Assembly (NCBI GenBank): GCA_012932295.1
Contig: JAAONU010000009.1
Location: forward strand, 5,816,203-5,880,202
Direction of reading: 5' to 3'
Source: Cyclina sinensis
Taxonomy: Eukaryota > Mollusca > Bivalvia > Venerida > Veneridae
DNA: 64,000 nucleotides
Shown: positions 1 to 11,679 of the stretch, one piece after another
How the letters are laid out: each line of letters starts with the position of its first letter
Position numbering within the stretch: the stretch's first letter is position 1
Position numbers and translations under genes: made by a program
The notes under the pieces: generated by a model
What the model was told of the DNA's origin: nothing
Databases searched by the model: none
What the model saw: only the letters and a program-made list of their open reading frames with translations

Positions 1-101
1 TAATGCCCTGTGTATGTTTCTTTACCCCATTAATGATGCCAAGACTAGGGGTGCATATAATACACTGATACGGGGCATTTTTTCAAATTTCTTTTGAGAA
101 A

Positions 102-486
102 ACTGCATGATTTCAACACCGAAGATTATATTAGCGAATTGAAGATTATAGTAGCGGTAACTTATGTAATCTATTAGCATATATTTATACTTGTCATGTG
201 GTTGCTTCCCCTTGGTTTGTGGGTTGTTGATTACTTACCGTACCAACTTAATGTGTGACTAAAGTGACACATTGCTAATTACAATACATCTCTCAACAAA
301 ACTGCATGATTTCAACACCAGAATTGACGATTATAGCAGCCAGAACTTATGTAATCTATAAGCATATATATTAATACTTGTCAAGTGGTTGCTTCCCTTT
401 GGTTTGTGGGTTGTTCATTACTTACTGTACCAACTAGATGTGTGAATAAAGTGACACATTGCTAATTACAATACATCTCTCAACAA
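102..486. repeat. Tandem duplication, two units of about 199 bp
   Basis: Two diverged head-to-tail copies start at about 101 and 300 with the shared string aactgcatgatttcaacacc. Both end in a shared stretch containing gacacattgctaattac and catctctcaacaa. They differ by scattered substitutions and small indels. No coding signal is visible. Confidence 0.85.
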
Positions 487-724
487 CAGACCAGCCAGGA
501 ATCCTTTAAGTTTAAAATTACCAATTAATGATGAGAAGTTGGTGACAGTTTGTAAATTGGAGCGACTCGTTCCATCTCAGCATTGTCAAAAATACAGAAG
601 CAACCTCCCAGAAAATAGTCAAACAGCAGCAATTTTAGCACCAGATCTTTTAGGAAAGGAATGTCTCTGCAAAATTGTCAGTACTAACTCAGTAACTTAT
701 GACTGTAGTTTTTGTGTCGCCTGA
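487..724 (+). other. Open stretch of unknown nature, possible old exon
   Basis: Directly after the tandem duplication a frame stays open for about 79 codons to a TGA at 722-724. The border reads tctcaacaacag|ACC, an acceptor-like site. The peptide contains LPINDEKLVTVCK and LAPDLLGKECLCK, is Cys- and Leu-containing and not low complexity. There is no ATG at its beginning and no clear donor, and I recognise no family. It could be an exon of the gene entering from the left, a retroelement remnant, or chance. Coding status is uncertain. Confidence 0.15.
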
Positions 725-734
725 CAATAGTCAG

Positions 735-1050
735 GGGACACATAGGTGTTAATTGCGATGTCTGCATCGTAGTTGGCGGAGGCGTCCAATTTTGCTTGTC
801 CGGGGCATAACTCTAGAAGTACTGGAGGTATCAACTTGAAATTTCATAAGTGAATAGATCTCATTGTGGAGAGGTGCAATGCCAAAGAACCTTAACTATT
901 TCTCACAATTTTTGAGTTATTGCCCTTTGTAATTTTTCATACTTAATTCTTGTGCTGGGTGTAACTTGAAAGGTATAATATTGAAGATATTAACTTGAAA
1001 CTTCATGATGTGAATAGATCTTATTAGGTAAATTTGGAAGTTACATTTAC
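735..1050. repeat. Dispersed repeat with GGGGCATAACTC core
   Basis: The stretch contains ggggcataactctagaag, the phrase tcaacttgaaatttcat, and again ttaacttgaaacttcatg with gtgaatagatct about 170 bases later, so it is an internally duplicated dispersed repeat. This kind of sequence recurs throughout bivalve genomes (general knowledge, not searched). No coding potential is seen. Confidence 0.6.
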
Positions 1051-1701
1051 ATCTGTTAATGTACTTATGGTATAGCGATGTGTTAGTGCAAGTGAAGCTT
1101 TTTGTAAAATGTAATGACCAATTCCAACATGTCTGTTATATATACTTCAGCCTTTGCCTTTCATCTCTTTCCACCAGTCTTTGTTCATTCCAGCACATTA
1201 CTTTATTCACCATGTATTCAATAAAAGAAGTAGAAAAAATTGGAGTTTATTTGTAAAGAGGTGCGTTGTTAATTCTTTTGAATCAAGAAGTAAACATTAC
1301 ATAGGTATAGCAGTTTTACCTAGACTACAGTTAAATATTTTTTTGGTTATTTTTTCTTTTCTTGTTATTAATTTTGCTTGTAACAGTCTAGCATTCATCC
1401 ATGTTGGTTTTGGACAACAAGATTTCTGCAGCTTTTCCAAGGTTAGTGACCTGGTTTCCAAAGAAAGGGTTTCCTTATACCACATTGTCCATATTTTGTC
1501 TTTGCACTTATGGTGGGATGATTACTGGTTTTACAGTCTTTTTATCCATTATACCATGTGGGATAATGTTTTTGATACCATTTTCATTTTAACCTGGTTT
1601 TCTCATGTGATCTGTGGGTCAAGTGTGCATGTCCCTGTCCCCTTGCCATTTTTCTAGTGACGGGATGTCTGAAATAATCAGATACTTTTGATGTAATACA
1701 G
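1051..1701 (+). other. Probable intron upstream of first terminal exon
   Basis: AT-rich DNA with no convincing exon. A 168-codon open frame here begins at a non-ATG codon, is rich in Phe/His/Ser and matches no family I know, so I treat it as chance. The end of this stretch, gatgtaatacag, is the acceptor of the exon at 1702, with only a weak pyrimidine tract. Confidence 0.4.
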
Positions 1702-2043
1702 AAAGAGGAAGCAAGCCCACTCTCCCCAGCTGATCAACCAGCTGTTACTGATCAACCAAAACCAGTTTTGGAACAAGCTGCACCTGATTCTGATAAACAA
1801 ACCGATTCTGACCAACCGGTGTCAGCTAATGATAATCCAGCAGTTGATGCTTTACCTGATACCTCGATAAAATCCCCGGCTGATGTAAATAAGGAGGTCA
1901 CTAAAGAGGAAAGTGAACACCTGCCTAAAGAGCCGAAAAAAACTACCACTTCTTCACTCCCTTCGTCGCCTCCAGAATCGGTGTTTAAAAACTTGAAACC
2001 TTCCAATAAGCGATACACTTTTGCGCAGAAAGACGAATTATAG
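1702..2043 (+). CDS. Terminal coding exon, variant 1, ends in KDEL-stop
   Basis: This is a 3' coding exon of a gene whose upstream part lies outside the window. After the acceptor aatacag| the frame is open in phase 0 for 113 codons to TAG at 2041-2043; upstream the same frame is closed by a TAA near 1675. The peptide is Pro/Ser/Asp/Glu-rich and probably disordered, with repeated DQP motifs (ADQPAVTDQPKP, DSDQPVSAND). It ends SPPESVFKNLKPSNKRY followed by TFAQKDEL and stop. The last 24 residues are clearly homologous to the end of the exon at 4381-4512, so the two look like alternative last exons made by exon duplication. K-D-E-L at a C-terminus is the classical ER-retrieval signal; whether the protein is luminal cannot be told, because the N-terminus is missing. 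An alternative is that TTATA|GT hides a splice donor and the protein continues. The tail loosely resembles the start of a Rab11-FIP Rab-binding domain (YxxLTxDEL), but I would not name it on that. Confidence 0.65.
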   Translation, partial: KEEASPLSPADQPAVTDQPKPVLEQAAPDSDKQTDSDQPVSANDNPAVDALPDTSIKSPADVNKEVTKEESEHLPKEPKKTTTSSLPSSPPESVFKNLKPSNKRYTFAQKDEL

Positions 2044-4380
2044 TTCATGGAATTGGTCATACTTGTATTCTCTAATGGAATCCAAATGGTTCGTTGAAGT
2101 TTTTAATATAGACTGAAAATAGTTCAGGGTTTCCACAGATCATTAGAATTTTAGGAAAAATTCTTGATTTTTAAAAAAAAGGATATTCTGTTGTCAAAAT
2201 GCTCTGGGTTTGACAGAATTCGGAACTGCAAAATCCAAGAAACTTAAAAATACATCTTTTTAAGTGCCAGGGACTGGTACATTAAAAACTAGATGTTTGA
2301 ATCCTCACATTACATGTTATTGTATGCATTGTTTTCCCAGACTATTTTTTTCTGGATTATTTATCACTTAAAACAGTAGTTCAAAGTTGAGCTGATAGTC
2401 TTTGCTTTCAATCAAGTTGTTTGAATGTATAGGGGGAGGGGAGGTGATGGCCTTCTGGGTAAAAACTGTGGGAACCCAGTGCACATTATTAATTTTTTAT
2501 TTAAATGCTCTTCTCACCACCTAATATGAGTGCAGTTTTAGTTCTTTCAAGTTGGGTAACTTCAACTGAAATTTAATGGTACACTATTCAGTACATGTAG
2601 AAGCACTATTTTAGTTTTAACAGGACAGTAGCATTACCTACTTTAAAAACAGTATTTTGTAAGGGAGCATTTATGTAAAAACAACTTTTGGCAGTCCCTT
2701 TATTTAGTTTCACCTTTTTCAGTAAAAGTTTAGTTTTAACTGAATAGAATGATGAGTAAGAATTGTCATTTTGTTAAAAAGTTTATAGAAATTATGTTGA
2801 ATAGCTGTTTAACAGATCAATAATTTCTAGTGAGTTTATGTCATCCATTTTAAGGTCTGTAAATTTCAAAGGACTACAGAAAATAATTACTTTTTTTCTG
2901 TAAAAATGAAGAATAACTTTGGTTTTCATTCTAGGCCATTTTTTTAGACCCTTTCATGGATTTTTTTTGGATTGACACTGATTTCATATAAATATTTCCC
3001 CATCACAATGTTCTTGCAACAGGTTGAGAATTTTCCCTGCCATATTTTATTGCACTTGGCTTAGATCTCTTGTTGTATGAAAAAGTGAAAATGATGAATG
3101 GTAACAATTGAAAAACGATCTGGCTTTTTTTAAAGCGGGATATTTTGCTAGAATGTAGGACAAAGTAATTTCGAGGTATAGCAGGCAAATTACCTTGCTT
3201 GCTGTATAGCTAAAATTCATCCTCAAGCTAAACTGCTATGTTCTTGGTATGGTGCAATGATTTTAGTCTTTTAGGTGTGAACTTCCTCTTTGAGTGCTTG
3301 TCATGCATTTAAATAACATACCTTGCCGTGTGTAAAGGATCAGTTTGTGTAATTATTTGGCTGTATATTATCTGGCTGTATATTTGGTTTAAAACTTTGA
3401 TTGCATGGCTTAGTAAAGTTTTAAGCCAAAGAATTTCAGTTGCATTTGGTGAATATTGCAGATATAGCTCAGACCCTTTATCTGACCCTTTTCAAACCCA
3501 TTTTGCAAAGGTTACCATTTGTATTTTTTTTTTAAATTCTGGAATCATTTTAACAGTTAAGAAAGTCTTTTACAAAAAGATTTATATCACGTTATGTTCT
3601 TAGCATTTTTCACGGTTTTGTTATGAAGACAGTGTGGTGCTCTATTGCATCCTTGAACCTTGTCATTTAGAATATTCACCTTGTAGTTCAGTAGCAAAAG
3701 AAAATACTGTCACATAGAATGTAGTTTAACAAAGTAGCTTAGTGCCTGTAAGAATGATGCCTGCTGATGGTACAGGTGTTGTTATTTCACCTGCAGGACA
3801 TGTCTGTAATGCCAGATATATTTCTTGGATGTTAAGTTGGTATCTTAAAGTCTGTTTAAGTGCCTGTTTCTTGTACTCTGAATTAGTTTGTTATGTGAAA
3901 TATATACCCATATTTCATTGAACCGGTGCTACATATTCTTTGAAAAGCATTGTTCTCCATTGAGCATTTGAACAGCAAAACTTATATATCAGTTATATGT
4001 CATTATCACTGGTGCCTTTGGAACTTCAAGAAACCCAAAACAAACAAGTAATATAAAGGTGATTTTCTTCCCCCAAAAATATCTGTTCAAGCATTGAAAG
4101 AGAATCTTTCTTCCACAATTTGGCTTCTGTGCATGCATTTGTTGGATAAAAATGTATACAGACATCCATGTATGAAGCTTAATTACCTTTTCCATGAAAC
4201 AGTTTAATATCTACAGATATGTATTGTTTATTCAAATGTCCACTGCCATCTGTTTATGGAAATGCAATATATTTAACCTCTGTTTTTAAGTATGCTGTCG
4301 TGTATGTACTAAAAATAGGAATGATGTAATGATCAGTATAAAAATAGAAACATACATGTATATTTTCTCTGTATTTTCAG
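2044..4380 (+). other. 3'UTR of variant 1 and intron before variant 2
   Basis: AT-rich, T-biased DNA with no further exon seen. It must contain the 3'UTR of the KDEL variant; an ATTAAA near 2281 is a possible weak poly(A) signal. It ends in atttctctgtattttcag, hence a T-rich tract, and the acceptor of the next exon. The border reads CAGCAG, a NAGNAG tandem acceptor that could add or drop one Gln. Confidence 0.4.
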
Positions 4381-4512
4381 CAGGCAGGACATATTCCTCA
4401 TGAACCCAGTGACAAACCCAAACAGCCAACCAGCCCTCCAGAGTCTGCTTTCCAAAAATTGGCACCATCTGATAATAGATACACTATTTTAAGACAAAGA
4501 GATGAGTTATAG
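4381..4512 (+). CDS. Terminal coding exon, variant 2, ends in RDEL-stop
   Basis: A second 3' coding exon, phase 0 like the exon at 1702, is open for 43 codons to TAG at 4510-4512. Its acceptor gtattttcag is stronger than that of variant 1. The peptide starts QAGHIPHEPSDKPKQPT and ends SPPESAFQKLAPSDNRY followed by TILRQRDEL. Against variant 1 the conserved skeleton is SPPES-F--L-PS--RYT----[KR]DEL, while the rest differs, so selection appears to act on this C-terminal motif. Equal phase lets either exon serve as the last exon of the same transcript. R-D-E-L also fits the ER-retrieval consensus. The caveat about TTATA|GT as a cryptic donor applies here as well (TTATA|GTATAT). Confidence 0.65.
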   Translation, partial: QAGHIPHEPSDKPKQPTSPPESAFQKLAPSDNRYTILRQRDEL

Positions 4513-7500
4513 TATATTGTTAGATAGATATGATTTTAGCTTACCAGAGTACACCAAGCTCATGGTGAATGTATGTGATCATCCTGTGTTTGATTTATGC
4601 TCTTTTGATTACTTTTTGGCCTGTTACAGTCACTGTTTCACAGAAAAATGTTAAATGTTTCAGCTGTAATTCTAAAATTTCGGAAACCACAGAACCCAGA
4701 CCTCTTATTTTATTATGATACATTTTATAGTGAAATTGTTAAATGGTAATCCAAGTCATATAGCAGGGATCAATGACTATATTGTTTATATTTGAAGTAA
4801 GGTTTCTGTGACGTTTGTCACTTGCCGTTTCAAGCATTGAGCTATACAGGACTTGTGAAGCCTCTTTTGTGCATTGCCTTTGTCAAATATTTGTGCAAAT
4901 TCAGTCAAGATCTTTTACTTGCTTTGTATGTTAGGTAGATAAATTTGATTCTGTTATTATATTGTCATTTATGGCAGATGTTATGTCATGTTTTGTTCGC
5001 AGATATAGTCATAAGATACTGTTTCTCTTTCTGAGCTGCATGGTATGTCATGAATTGTCTTTTTTTGCTGTATTTCTGTACCGCTTCTGCCAGCTTTTAC
5101 ACCAAATGTTTATGAAAGTCTGTCAGATTTGATAGTGATGAATACAAAAAATGCTTTAGACACTCCCAAAATTCATCTGTGGGTGGAAGGCATGTGAACA
5201 GTTTGGTGCAAATTGTTGTATGCTTGCAGGCCTATTTGCCTGCTCTGGACAGATTCTGAAAGACCCAAAATTGTTCATAGAAATATTTAAGTGAACCATT
5301 TTTACTTGTAAAATATTAAGAAATGTATGTTCTGGTATTCTTCAAACAATTATCTGTCAGGATGTATTTATGTTTTGTTAGAAGTTTAGTGTAGTTAAAG
5401 TATGCCTGTGTCTTAGAATTATGTCTGATTTTTCAACATAGTTCTTCAGCACAAATCAGAAATGTTCTGATTCTGTTTAATATAATCTTTATTTCAAAAT
5501 ATTATTTACAGACATGTGAAAATCCTAGTTTCAGATGCTGGAAGTCATTATATAATGTATCGAAGTTCTGAATATGCCAGTAGTTTAGCTGAACTTTGCA
5601 CAGTGAGGATAAGCTTTTGTGACTGGCTTGTCTGTTGTCCTTCATGATTTATCAAGATTTAATTTGTGAAGACTGAAGATTTGTTTCTTGTTCTGTTGAG
5701 AAAATTCATAATTTTTTAATGTGATACATATTGGTTCTTTCAGTATTGTTAATAATTTGAAAAAAAATGAGTTAACAGACTACTTATAGAAGTTCCTTTA
5801 CTCAAGGATGACTCATCATTTTTTCTTTTTGAGGTGGTCGTTAATTTCTGTTGATTATTATAGCCAAGGAGATATTCAGACAGCAAGGTGAGAAAATAAA
5901 TTCAGACTGATAAATAATGTTTCTACTTACTTAAATAACCTGTTGAAAGAAAATAATATTGTGCCATCCAAGTCTCTGCAACAAAACCTGTGGTAGGCAG
6001 TAAAGTTTATTATTTTGTTAAATTTCCTTTATGATTTAACTTGCTTGTCTGCCTTTGTAATTACCTTGGTTTCCCAATATTTATCCTCTGTTTGGCTATT
6101 TGGATTAAAATTTCTCCGGGATTTTTGGAGGATCTTAAATTTCCTAGGCTCTTTCCTATCCACACATGCTACACATGTAAATGTACACAGTCACAATTAC
6201 TTCACATCAGTTTAAGGTGACAGACATTTTGCCTACCTAATCTGACTTCAATTGTTGTCTTGCTATCAGTTGACATCTGGTAAGAGGCATTAACCATAGT
6301 TGGTGCTGCTTAGATAAGTGCTTGTTACTAGTTTTAGATTTTAAAGATTAATTGCCTTTTAATACAACATAATGATGTTAGATGTATAAAATGATAGTAA
6401 TAGCAGCATAATAACTTCTTTTTATGCTGTTGAATGTTTAAAATCAAATTTTTCTGGTTATTTAATACTCCAATACTTGACTAGTGAATGTTTACTTCAT
6501 TGAATGAATGCATTATGTGTTTTCATATCATTCCATTTTCTTACATTTTTTATGTAGAATTTCATTTACACATCTAATGTAACGTAGAACAGTTTTCCTC
6601 CTAGTTACATATTGCTGTTTTGAGGCTGGTTTGCCTGAATAGATACTTTGGAATAATTCTTTTACACACTGAGTATGGCTACCCTCACCCAAGTTGGCCA
6701 GAAATATTTCTTGATATCAAATCAGCATTGATATCTTGATCAGTGGTATGAGTTTGTCTAAAGTTTGTAAAAACCTCAGGGCTTAAAGTACCATTATACC
6801 ATTATGTAATAATCACTTTTCTGTCTAGTAAAAAACAAAAAAAAAGCCAAAAACATTATATGATGGTACAGACATCTATATAAATGGTTGGAAAAAAAAG
6901 CCGTCATAGCTTTCTACCAGTCTGTCCTTTAATGTAGTTGATTAGTACTGTTAATAACTGAATCAGAGAACACCGGATATCTTTAGGATTGAAGGATCTA
7001 AATTCTTAATGAAAATGCCATCAACCTTACTGAGCATCAGCACAAGTTTTTGTTGATAAAGTCGATATTTTGATTACCTTTGGTAGAAATTAACTTTGAA
7101 GTGATCTGTTTTCTTTACTTTTATTTTAACTGCTGTGTATAATTGTGAAATGCAGTGAGTGTAAAAGATTGCATAAATCTCTGAAAACAACTGAAAAAAA
7201 CTCATTATACAAAGAGTGATTGGATACGAGCAACATTGGTGTATTTGATGTTGCGGTTTAAATGTTATTTTCTTAAAGCTGCAATGTGTTTTTGACATAT
7301 TTAAAGTTTGAATAACAGTTGAAAAGTGAATTTATTTCGATTTTATTTTAACTTATTTTCTCACTTGTATATCATGCTTCTTTGTTTTTTTTTTTTTGTA
7401 ATTAGATGTACATCAAATATTTATCATTGTTGAATGATTTGAAGGTGTAAATGGAATGGAAAGTTCGCTGTGATTGTCTTGTGTGATTCTGTCATTTTAA

Positions 7501-7975
7501 GTTAACAATTTCAATTCACAATCAGATTATGAATAGTAATTGTTAAGTTGAAGGTTCTTTTTGTGGTCGGAAGTACTCTAAATATTGACCGAAAAAGATT
7601 CTTTGTGAACATTGTGGCCAGACACAGAATCAGACTCGAAAGTACCTGAAGGTTACGTGGAATTTGTTTCCTTTTTTAAATTTCTATAGAGATAGTGTGT
7701 GTGTGTTTGTGTGTTTGTCATATATATTTGGAAGTTAGGCTTTCATGAAATTGTATAAAAGAGTTAACTTTTATAGAGACTTTGAAGTTTATGGTTTTAT
7801 TTCATTGACGTTTTTTTTCACAATATTTTTGGTACTAGGTACTGTTCAAATGCATTTTGCTTTCACTTTTTCTCAGTGCGATCATGTCCATAAGATGATA
7901 CCAAGTTGTTAAGAATACAATATGAGCTTTGTATTATTGAAATGTTGAAACTAAATAAAAAGTCTGAAAACGAAA
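4513..7975 (+). other. Long 3'UTR of the variant-2 transcript
   Basis: About 3.4 kb of T-rich sequence with frequent stops in all + frames, no obvious repeats and a composition unlike the repeat-filled DNA beyond 8.0 kb. It runs without interruption from the RDEL stop to the poly(A) signal at 7954. The extent is inferred from the absence of other features and the good 3' end signal. Confidence 0.5.
7954..7959 (+). promoter_or_regulatory. Poly(A) signal AATAAA
   Basis: AATAAA is followed within 20-40 bases by the GT-rich stretch ggtggtatttgtgtttctg, the expected arrangement of hexamer and downstream element. Cleavage would fall around 7970-7978 and would end the gene with the KDEL/RDEL terminal exons. 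Confidence 0.6.
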
Positions 7976-8066
7976 GGTGGTATTTGTGTTTCTGAAGAAG
8001 TTTTTGGTATGTTTTTGTACACCTGGCATATAGTTATTTAGCCATACCTCTACGTCTGTACGATTA

Positions 8067-8800
8067 ACCTATTTCGGCAAGTTGGATATATCTTTAATTC
8101 TGCTTGTACCAATGGCTTCATACTATACACCCATATCTACCCAACTGAATTCAAAGGCCTTGATCCTGGCAAGTTACATATCTGCAGCATCCAATTTTTT
8201 TGTTATCTACCTTTTATGCACTTCGAAAATAGGTACAGCTACATGTAACCTATTTCAGCAAGTTGGTATATCTAAAGCTCTACTAGTACCAATGTCTTCA
8301 TACTATACACATTTACATGTACTTACCAATACAAAGGCAGTGATCCTGGCAAGTTACGTAACTGTGGCATCCGTTCCCCCCACGTTAAGAACTTGGAAAG
8401 CAGGTATGGGTAACCTTTTTCGACAAATTTGATGTTTTTCAACTTTAGCAAATAGCAATGACCAGGCACTTTACACTTTTACGTACAAGTACAAAAGGTC
8501 ATGACATTGTCAAGTTACACGACTGTTACTACCATATTTTGCAGTAATCTCCCCTTCTTGAACATAGTGGATAGGTTAACATTTTTTGGCAAGTTGTATA
8601 TTGTTCAACTTCTTTAAGTAGCAGACAGTTAATGAATTTATTGACCGGAACAGATGGTCATGACATACTGTATCAACCACATTTATGGTGTATTCTTGCT
8701 TTTATGTATTAAGAGAATAGGTGATGCTTTTTCAGCAAGTTGGATATTTTTTACTTCCTACAAATAGCACTGACACTTATTAATTAGATGACCAATACAA
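8067..8800. repeat. Diverged tandem array, five units of 150-180 bp
   Basis: Units begin with variants of aacctatttcggcaagttgg at about 8067, 8249, 8411, 8578 and 8726. Each carries a ctggcaagttac- or gtcaagttac-like segment in the middle in most units. Similarity falls from left to right. The 116-codon open frame here crosses unit borders and is a by-product of the repeat. Confidence 0.75.
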
Positions 8801-8839
8801 AATTCTGAATTAGGTTAATAACATGTTAACAAAAGGAGT

Positions 8840-10285
8840 CATATATTTTTTTTACTGTCCGTCAGTCTGTACAAAAACTTTAACATTGGCAATAACTTCC
8901 TTATTAGTAAGTGGATTTACTTCAGACTTGGACACAACACCCTTGTGGACAAGACCTTTCCACTAACCTATTTTTATTTGACCTTGACCCCTGAATGACA
9001 TTCACCTTGAAGATTCAATTGTCCAAAAACTTTAACATTGACCATAACTTCTTTATTAGTAAGTGGTTTTACTTCATACTAGGACACAACACCCCTGTGG
9101 ACAAGACCTTCCCACTGACCTATATTTATTTGACCTTGACCACTACCGGTAAATGACCTTTACCTTGAAGATTCCTATGTCCAAAACTTTAAGCTTTGGC
9201 CATTACCTCCTTATTAGTAAGTGGATTTACTTACTACTTGGACACAACACCCCTGTGGACAAGACCTTCCCACTGACCTATATTTATTTGACCTTGACCT
9301 CTGAATGACCTTTACGTTTTAGATTCAGTTGTCCAAAAACTTTAAGCTTTGGCCATTACCTCCTTATTAGTAAGTGGATTTATTTACTACTTGAACGCAA
9401 CACCTCTGTGGACAAGACCTTCCCACTGACCTATATTTTTTTGACTTTAACCCCTGAATGACCTTCACCTTGAAGATCCAATTGTCCAAAATCTTTAACA
9501 TTGACCATAACTTCTTTATTAGTAAGTGGTTTTACTTCATACTAGGACACACCACACCTCTGGACAAGACCTTCCCACTGACCTATATATATTTGACCTT
9601 GACCACTACCTGTAAATGACCTTTACCTTGAAGATTCCTATGTCCAAAACTTTAAGCTTTGGCCATTACACACTTATTAGTAAGTGGATTTACTTACTAC
9701 TTGGACACAACACCCCTGTGGACAAGACCTTCCCACTGACCTATATTTGACCTTGACCTCTGAATGACCTTTACCTTGAAGATCCAGTTGTCCAAAAACT
9801 TTAACATTGGTCATTACCTCCTTATTAGTAAGTGGATTTACTTACTACTAGTACTTGGACACAACACCCCTGTGGACAAGACCTTCCCACTGACCTATAT
9901 TTATTTGACTTTAACCCCTGAATGACCTTCACCTTGAAGATCCAATTGTCCAAAACTTTAACATCGACCATAACTTCTTTATTAGTAAGTGGTTTTACTT
10001 CATACTAGGACACAACACACCTCTGGACAAGACCTTCCCACTGACCTATATTTATTTGACCTTGACCACTAAATGACTTTTACCTTGAAGATTCCTATGT
10101 CCAAAACTTTAAGCTTTGGCCATTACCTCCTTTTTAGTAGGTTGATTTACTTCATACTTGGACACAACACCCCTGTGGACAAGACCTTCCCGCTGACCTA
10201 TGTTTATTTGACCTTGACCGTTGAATGACTGTCCTCAGCCCAAAGTCATAGCCCCACTTAGGGGGCTTTGTCATCTTACAGTGAC
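8840..10285. repeat. Dispersed element with about nine 153-bp internal tandem units
   Basis: The left edge has actgtccgtcagtctgtac. Units of about 152-157 bp follow, each with aactttaacattgacc or aactttaagctttggcc, then ttagtaagtgg, acacaacacccctgtggac, aagaccttcccactgac and gaccttgacc. The right end reads gggctttgtcatcttacag then tgacagttttt. The same left edge, unit and right end recur at 15927-16485 with only about three units, so this is one mobile repeat family with a variable core. Confidence 0.85.
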
Positions 10286-10650
10286 AGTTTTTGTTGTGTT
10301 TAGGGACAATTGTTTTATACAGATATTTAATTTCAATGCTGATTACACTAGCATAATGCTAACCACTTTAAACTGGATATTCTAAGGGCTACTGACCTAT
10401 CAATTATCTGTAATCATGAAAGCAGGAGAGGAATTGTACTCTTTCTCAACACACAACAATTAGCAGCACAAAGAGGTGCCAAAAAGGAGGGGAACCATAA
10501 AACATACATCATGACCTGAGAAATTACATCCTGCCTTCTCTTCAAACAGAACAAAACAGTCTTTATCATCATACCCAGGCAGTACTAAATTTTAAGAATA
10601 CCTGTTTAAGTCTTTTTTAATTCAAAACTTCCTAGAATAGCTAGAGAACA
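10286..10650. other. No feature seen
   Basis: Mixed-composition DNA between the tandem element and a degraded retroelement fragment. No exon, RNA gene or repeat could be supported. Confidence 0.3.
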
Positions 10651-10659
10651 TATTTACTC

Positions 10660-10915
10660 TACCTGTTGGACTGCTTATATTCATTGTTGGAGATTTCATT
10701 CGACATTTAAGTTATTGGTTGAAGATCCATCAGTGACCAACTTAAAAATCTTCTGTCCTACTACAGACTTCTGCTGTAAGTGCAGATATCAATGCACAGG
10801 AGAATGGTCTCTTGGATAATATTTTCTTGAACTGAGGTGCCACACTAACTGTCAACTTCCGACCTATCGACTGCAGTGACCATTTCGTCATCTCCGCCTC
10901 TTTACCTTAAAAGCA
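10660..10915 (+). mobile_element. Possible degraded non-LTR endonuclease fragment
   Basis: One frame reads LIFIVGDF at about 10674-10697, which resembles the GDFN motif of LINE AP-endonucleases. About 180 bases later a frame-shifted segment reads NFRPIDCSDHFVISASL, which resembles the SDH motif near the end of that domain. Spacing is about right for a decayed copy with frameshifts and stops. The motifs are short, so this stays tentative. It is non-functional as seen. Confidence 0.3.
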
Positions 10916-10988
10916 ATTACTGTGATTTTGTTAAACACAAAATTCGCCCACCAGGTATAAACTTGAACTTGAAAACTTCATAAACAGA

Positions 10989-11096
10989 ATAACCGCGATA
11001 GAAGAAACCTGGATAAGAAGCTATGAGCCTGACCTTAAAAGACAAATCAAATTACTAATAGCACATCCTGCTCGCCTACCCCCACGTGTGGTCTGA
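10989..11096 (+). pseudogene. Mariner-type transposase fragment
   Basis: A 35-codon frame ending in TGA at 11094-11096 reads ITAIEETWIRSYEPDLKRQ, then a segment with HPARLPPRVV. This matches the region of mariner/Tc1-like transposases around the first catalytic Asp, usually [GD]DETW-x-Y-P--K-QS-W-HPGSP-P-K. Here the catalytic Asp position is Glu (EETW), and the flanking transposase sequence is not recognisable. It is a dead fragment. No terminal inverted repeats were identified. Confidence 0.6.
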
Positions 11097-11099
11097 CAG

Positions 11100-11670
11100 T
11101 CAACCACAGGTCTAACTGAAAGTTTATGATGGAAGACTTGAGGCCTGCTATATCAAATTCAAGTTTAAAAGTTTATTGCCTAAAGCATGTACCTTCTGCC
11201 CCCTAATCTTTTGTTTCCTGCTGTTCGTTTATTCCCACTTACATCCTTTTCTTTCACATACACATTTTAATAATAGTCAGGCAAGCGTTCCCCTCAGCAC
11301 TTACAGTGCTTTGATTCTAAGTGTGACTGAAAAGTTACAATATTCGAACCTTGTAGGCAATTGATAAGTGATACAAAGTTACGACACAATCACATGCTTG
11401 CTCTGTCGTTCACACAAAAAAAAGCAGTAAAAAGTGCAAAACTGAAAAGTCCTCTCAGACTGTAGACTTGTTGAACGGAGTCATCTTGGTTTCTGGAAAG
11501 CCACACTTAAAGTGTCCCTGACGTAGGAGAAACTCTTGATATATTACTTATATTTGAAAACTTCCTTACATCTCGTCAGTTTTGAAAGGTTGTATAATTT
11601 GAAACAGCAAAGGGTACAAAAAAGACAGGTCCAAAAGCCGATTGCTATTATCCTGTCAAAAGCACGTTCT
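11100..11670. other. No gene seen
   Basis: AT-rich DNA between the transposase fragment and the minisatellite. Short open frames are present without splice or promoter context. Confidence 0.3.
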
Positions 11671-11679
11671 TTGGTACAG

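Noticed and set aside
1154..1657. Open frame of 168 codons on +
   Set aside because: It begins at a non-ATG codon, is in probable intron, overlaps other open frames, is dominated by Phe/His/Ser and has no splice signals in register.
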